From Pseudoxanthomonas sp. NC8 (GTDB lineage: Bacteria; Pseudomonadota; Gammaproteobacteria; Xanthomonadales; Xanthomonadaceae), in the NCBI GenBank assembly GCA_025232375.1, contig CP060419.1:2541001-2605000 (forward strand): DNA of 64,000 nt. Direction: 5' to 3'. The notes below the pieces were generated by a model, which saw only the letters and a list, made by a program, of their open reading frames with translations, had not been told where the DNA came from and ran no database searches. Position 1 is the stretch's first letter. Each line of letters opens with the position of its first letter. Of the stretch, positions 62,429 through 64,000 are shown one piece after another. Position numbers and translations under genes: made by a program.

Positions 62429-64000
62429 TCAGCGCGCCGGGGCGACGTTCAGTTCCCGCAGCAGCTGCGGCGCCGGGGCGACCTCCTGCATGATCCAGCG
62501 CAGGTAGCGCTGGTCGACCGAGATCATCCGCGTCATCGACGGATCGAACACCCAGTTCGACGCCACCGACTCCCAGTTGCCGTCGAAGGTAAGGCCAACC
62601 AGGCGGCCGTGCGCATCGAGCACCGGCGAACCGGAGTTGCCGCCGGTGATGTCCAGGTCGGAAAGGAAGTTCACCGGCACCGAGCCCAGGCGCCCGTCGG
62701 TAAGGCCGCCATGGCGCCTTGGCCGCCACCGCATCCAGCAGCGCCTTGGGCGAATCGAACGGTTCGGCGCCGGTCTGCTTGGCGACCACGCCCTCCAGCG
62801 TGGTGAACGGGGTGTACTTCACGCCGTCGCGCGGCACGTAGCCGGTGACGTTGCCGAAGGTGATGCGCAGCGACAGGTTGGCGTCGGGATACACGAACTC
62901 GCCCCTGGCTCTTCTTGTAGTCGGCCAGCGCCTGCAGGAACAGCGGCCGTGCCGCCGGGTTCTCGCCGGCGCGGGTCTTGCGCTCCTCCTCGAGGCTGAG
63001 CAGCGTGGGCATCACCGCCACCGCATACTGGATCGCCGGATCGGTACTGGCCTCGAACGCGGTGCGATCGGCGGCGAACCACTTCAGGCGCTCCGCGGTA
63101 CTGCCCAGCCGGGTCCCGGCCAGCCGATCGAGCGCACGCCCGACCGCCGCCGCGTCGTTGCCACCCAGCCACTGGTCGACTGCCGCCACGCGCTGGCCAG
63201 TCGGCAGCTTGAGGTATTCGTTGAGCCAGTACTCCTGCAGCTGCCGGTCCATCGCCGCCACGTAGCGGCGTTCGAGCTGCTTCAGGCCGCCTTCGATCGC
63301 CGGCAGGTCGCGCTCCTGGTAGCCGGATTCGCGCTCGGCGTTGGGCTTGCCGCGCTCGATCGACAGGCGATAGAGCTGGGTGGCCGCACCGACGGTAGCG
63401 GTGTTGTTGAACATCGCCAGGGTCAGGTCGCGCTCGCGCGTGGCCCGGGCCTGCTCGAGCAGCGCGATGAGCCTGCCATGCGCAGCCAGCGCGTCGGCAC
63501 CCTTGGCGCCCTGCCCCTTCAGTAAGGCCAGCACCTCGGCTTCCTCGGCGTGCTTCTGCCCGGCCGCGTCGATGCGCTTGAAGCCTTCCAGCTGGCCTTC
63601 GTAGTTCTTGCCGGTGTTGTTCCAGCTGGCCATCGTCGCGGCATACCGCACCTGGATGTCCGGATCCTTCTTGCCCGCTGCTTCAACCAGCGCGATCTGG
63701 TTCCTGTAGTGGCGCGCGACGGTCGGGTAGGTCCACTGCGCGGTGTTGTCGAACTCGGCCGCCAGCGCATAGCGGTTGGTCGAGCCGGGATAGCCGGCGA
63801 CCATCACGAAATCGCCCTCGCCCAACGGCTTGTCGGCGATCTTCAGCCAGCGCTTGGGCCTGAACGGCACGTTGTCCGGGGAATACGCCGCCGGCTTGCC
63901 GTCCTTGCCGACATAGGCGCGGTAGAACGAGAAGTCGCCGGTGTGGCGCGGCCACATCCAGTTGTCGACATCGCCGCCGAACTTGCCCACGCTGTAAGGC
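62429..64000 (-). CDS. S46 family dipeptidyl-peptidase (DPP7-like); N-terminus beyond the window
   Basis: Periplasmic or surface serine peptidase removing N-terminal dipeptides; about 520 of roughly 700 residues are in view, the His of the triad being outside. Near the right edge is VGKFGGDVDNWMWPRHTGDF with the triad Asp region, then SFYRAYVGKDGKP. Helical domain: YAATMASWNNTGKNYEGQLE, GGLKQLERRYVAAMDRQLQE. The catalytic Ser is in FLSDLDITGGNSGSPVLDAH, followed by GLTFDGNWESVASNW. The Gly in FDGN corresponds to the S1 position that is Gly in DPP7 (aliphatic/aromatic P1) and Arg in DPP11 (acidic P1). Frame breaks near 62908 (CCAGGGGC for CCAGGGC) and 62716 (CCAAGG for CCAGG). Typical of Xanthomonadaceae. 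Confidence 0.92.

Overview
The window is very G+C-rich (around 70 % by eye), densely packed, and carries housekeeping genes in an order known from Xanthomonadaceae/Lysobacteraceae (Lysobacter, Luteimonas, Pseudoxanthomonas, Stenotrophomonas): dnaE-accA-tilS, lptE-holA-nadD-rsfS-rlmH, maf-rng-yhdP, tldD-darP-pmbA, and folC-SPOR-cvpA-purF. An S46 dipeptidyl-peptidase, a His-rich zinc receptor and a secreted GH43 enzyme also suit that family of free-living, proteolytic Gammaproteobacteria. I saw no rRNA, tRNA, CRISPR array, insertion sequence, phage or plasmid genes, so this reads as core chromosome with small accessory inserts.

Layout. 1-7.7 kb (minus): EamA transporter, hutG, gor, a DadA-like FAD oxidoreductase, two envelope proteins, DUF202 and DUF418 membrane proteins. 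7.9-15.6 kb (plus): dnaE, accA, tilS, xseB, ispA. 15.6-26.6 kb: DUF4870, pmbA, darP, tldD, a DUF6065 gene, then yhdP, rng and maf. 26.7-31.5 kb: a tandem pair of SIMPL-domain genes, a TonB protein, rlmH and a GH43 glycosidase, lying inside what is usually one compact housekeeping block. 31.5-37.3 kb (minus): rsfS, nadD, holA, lptE, leuS. 37.5-48.2 kb: secreted amidohydrolase with SemiSWEET, a DUF998/HTH/membrane operon, cnoX, a LytS/LytTR two-component pair with a 28-codon leader ORF, a class-C beta-lactamase-like hydrolase, hutF and hutI. 48.2-53.9 kb: bTHX, then a zinc group (MerC-like protein, Zur-box-like site, ZnuD-like receptor, MarR-MFS pair, zur). 53.9-64 kb: gltX, lpxH, DUF455, purF, cvpA, SPOR protein, folC, a histidine phosphatase and an S46 peptidase cut by the right edge.

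Data quality matters here. Most long genes, including essential ones (dnaE, accA, leuS, gltX, purF, folC), can only be read by changing frame one to about ten times. I call each such place a frame break. Where the family sequence tells what should be there, the break nearly always sits on CCWGG: CCTGG appears as CCCTGG, CCTTGG, CCTTAG or a shortened form, and CCAGG appears as TAAGG, CTAAGG or CCAAGG. The same lesion without a length change turns conserved Gln codons into Lys. This looks like systematic basecalling error at a methylated Dcm-type motif rather than gene decay. I therefore annotate each locus as one intact CDS from the true start to the true stop and list the breaks.

How the genes work together. 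HutI, HutF and HutG supply the last steps of histidine breakdown to glutamate and formate (hutH and hutU are not in the window). LptE, LpxH and probably YhdP serve outer-membrane lipid and LPS assembly. RsfS, RlmH, DarP, bTHX, TilS, LeuS and GltX serve translation. Zur, the ZnuD-like receptor and probably the MerC-like protein form a zinc-acquisition group. TldD and PmbA (TldE) form one protease.
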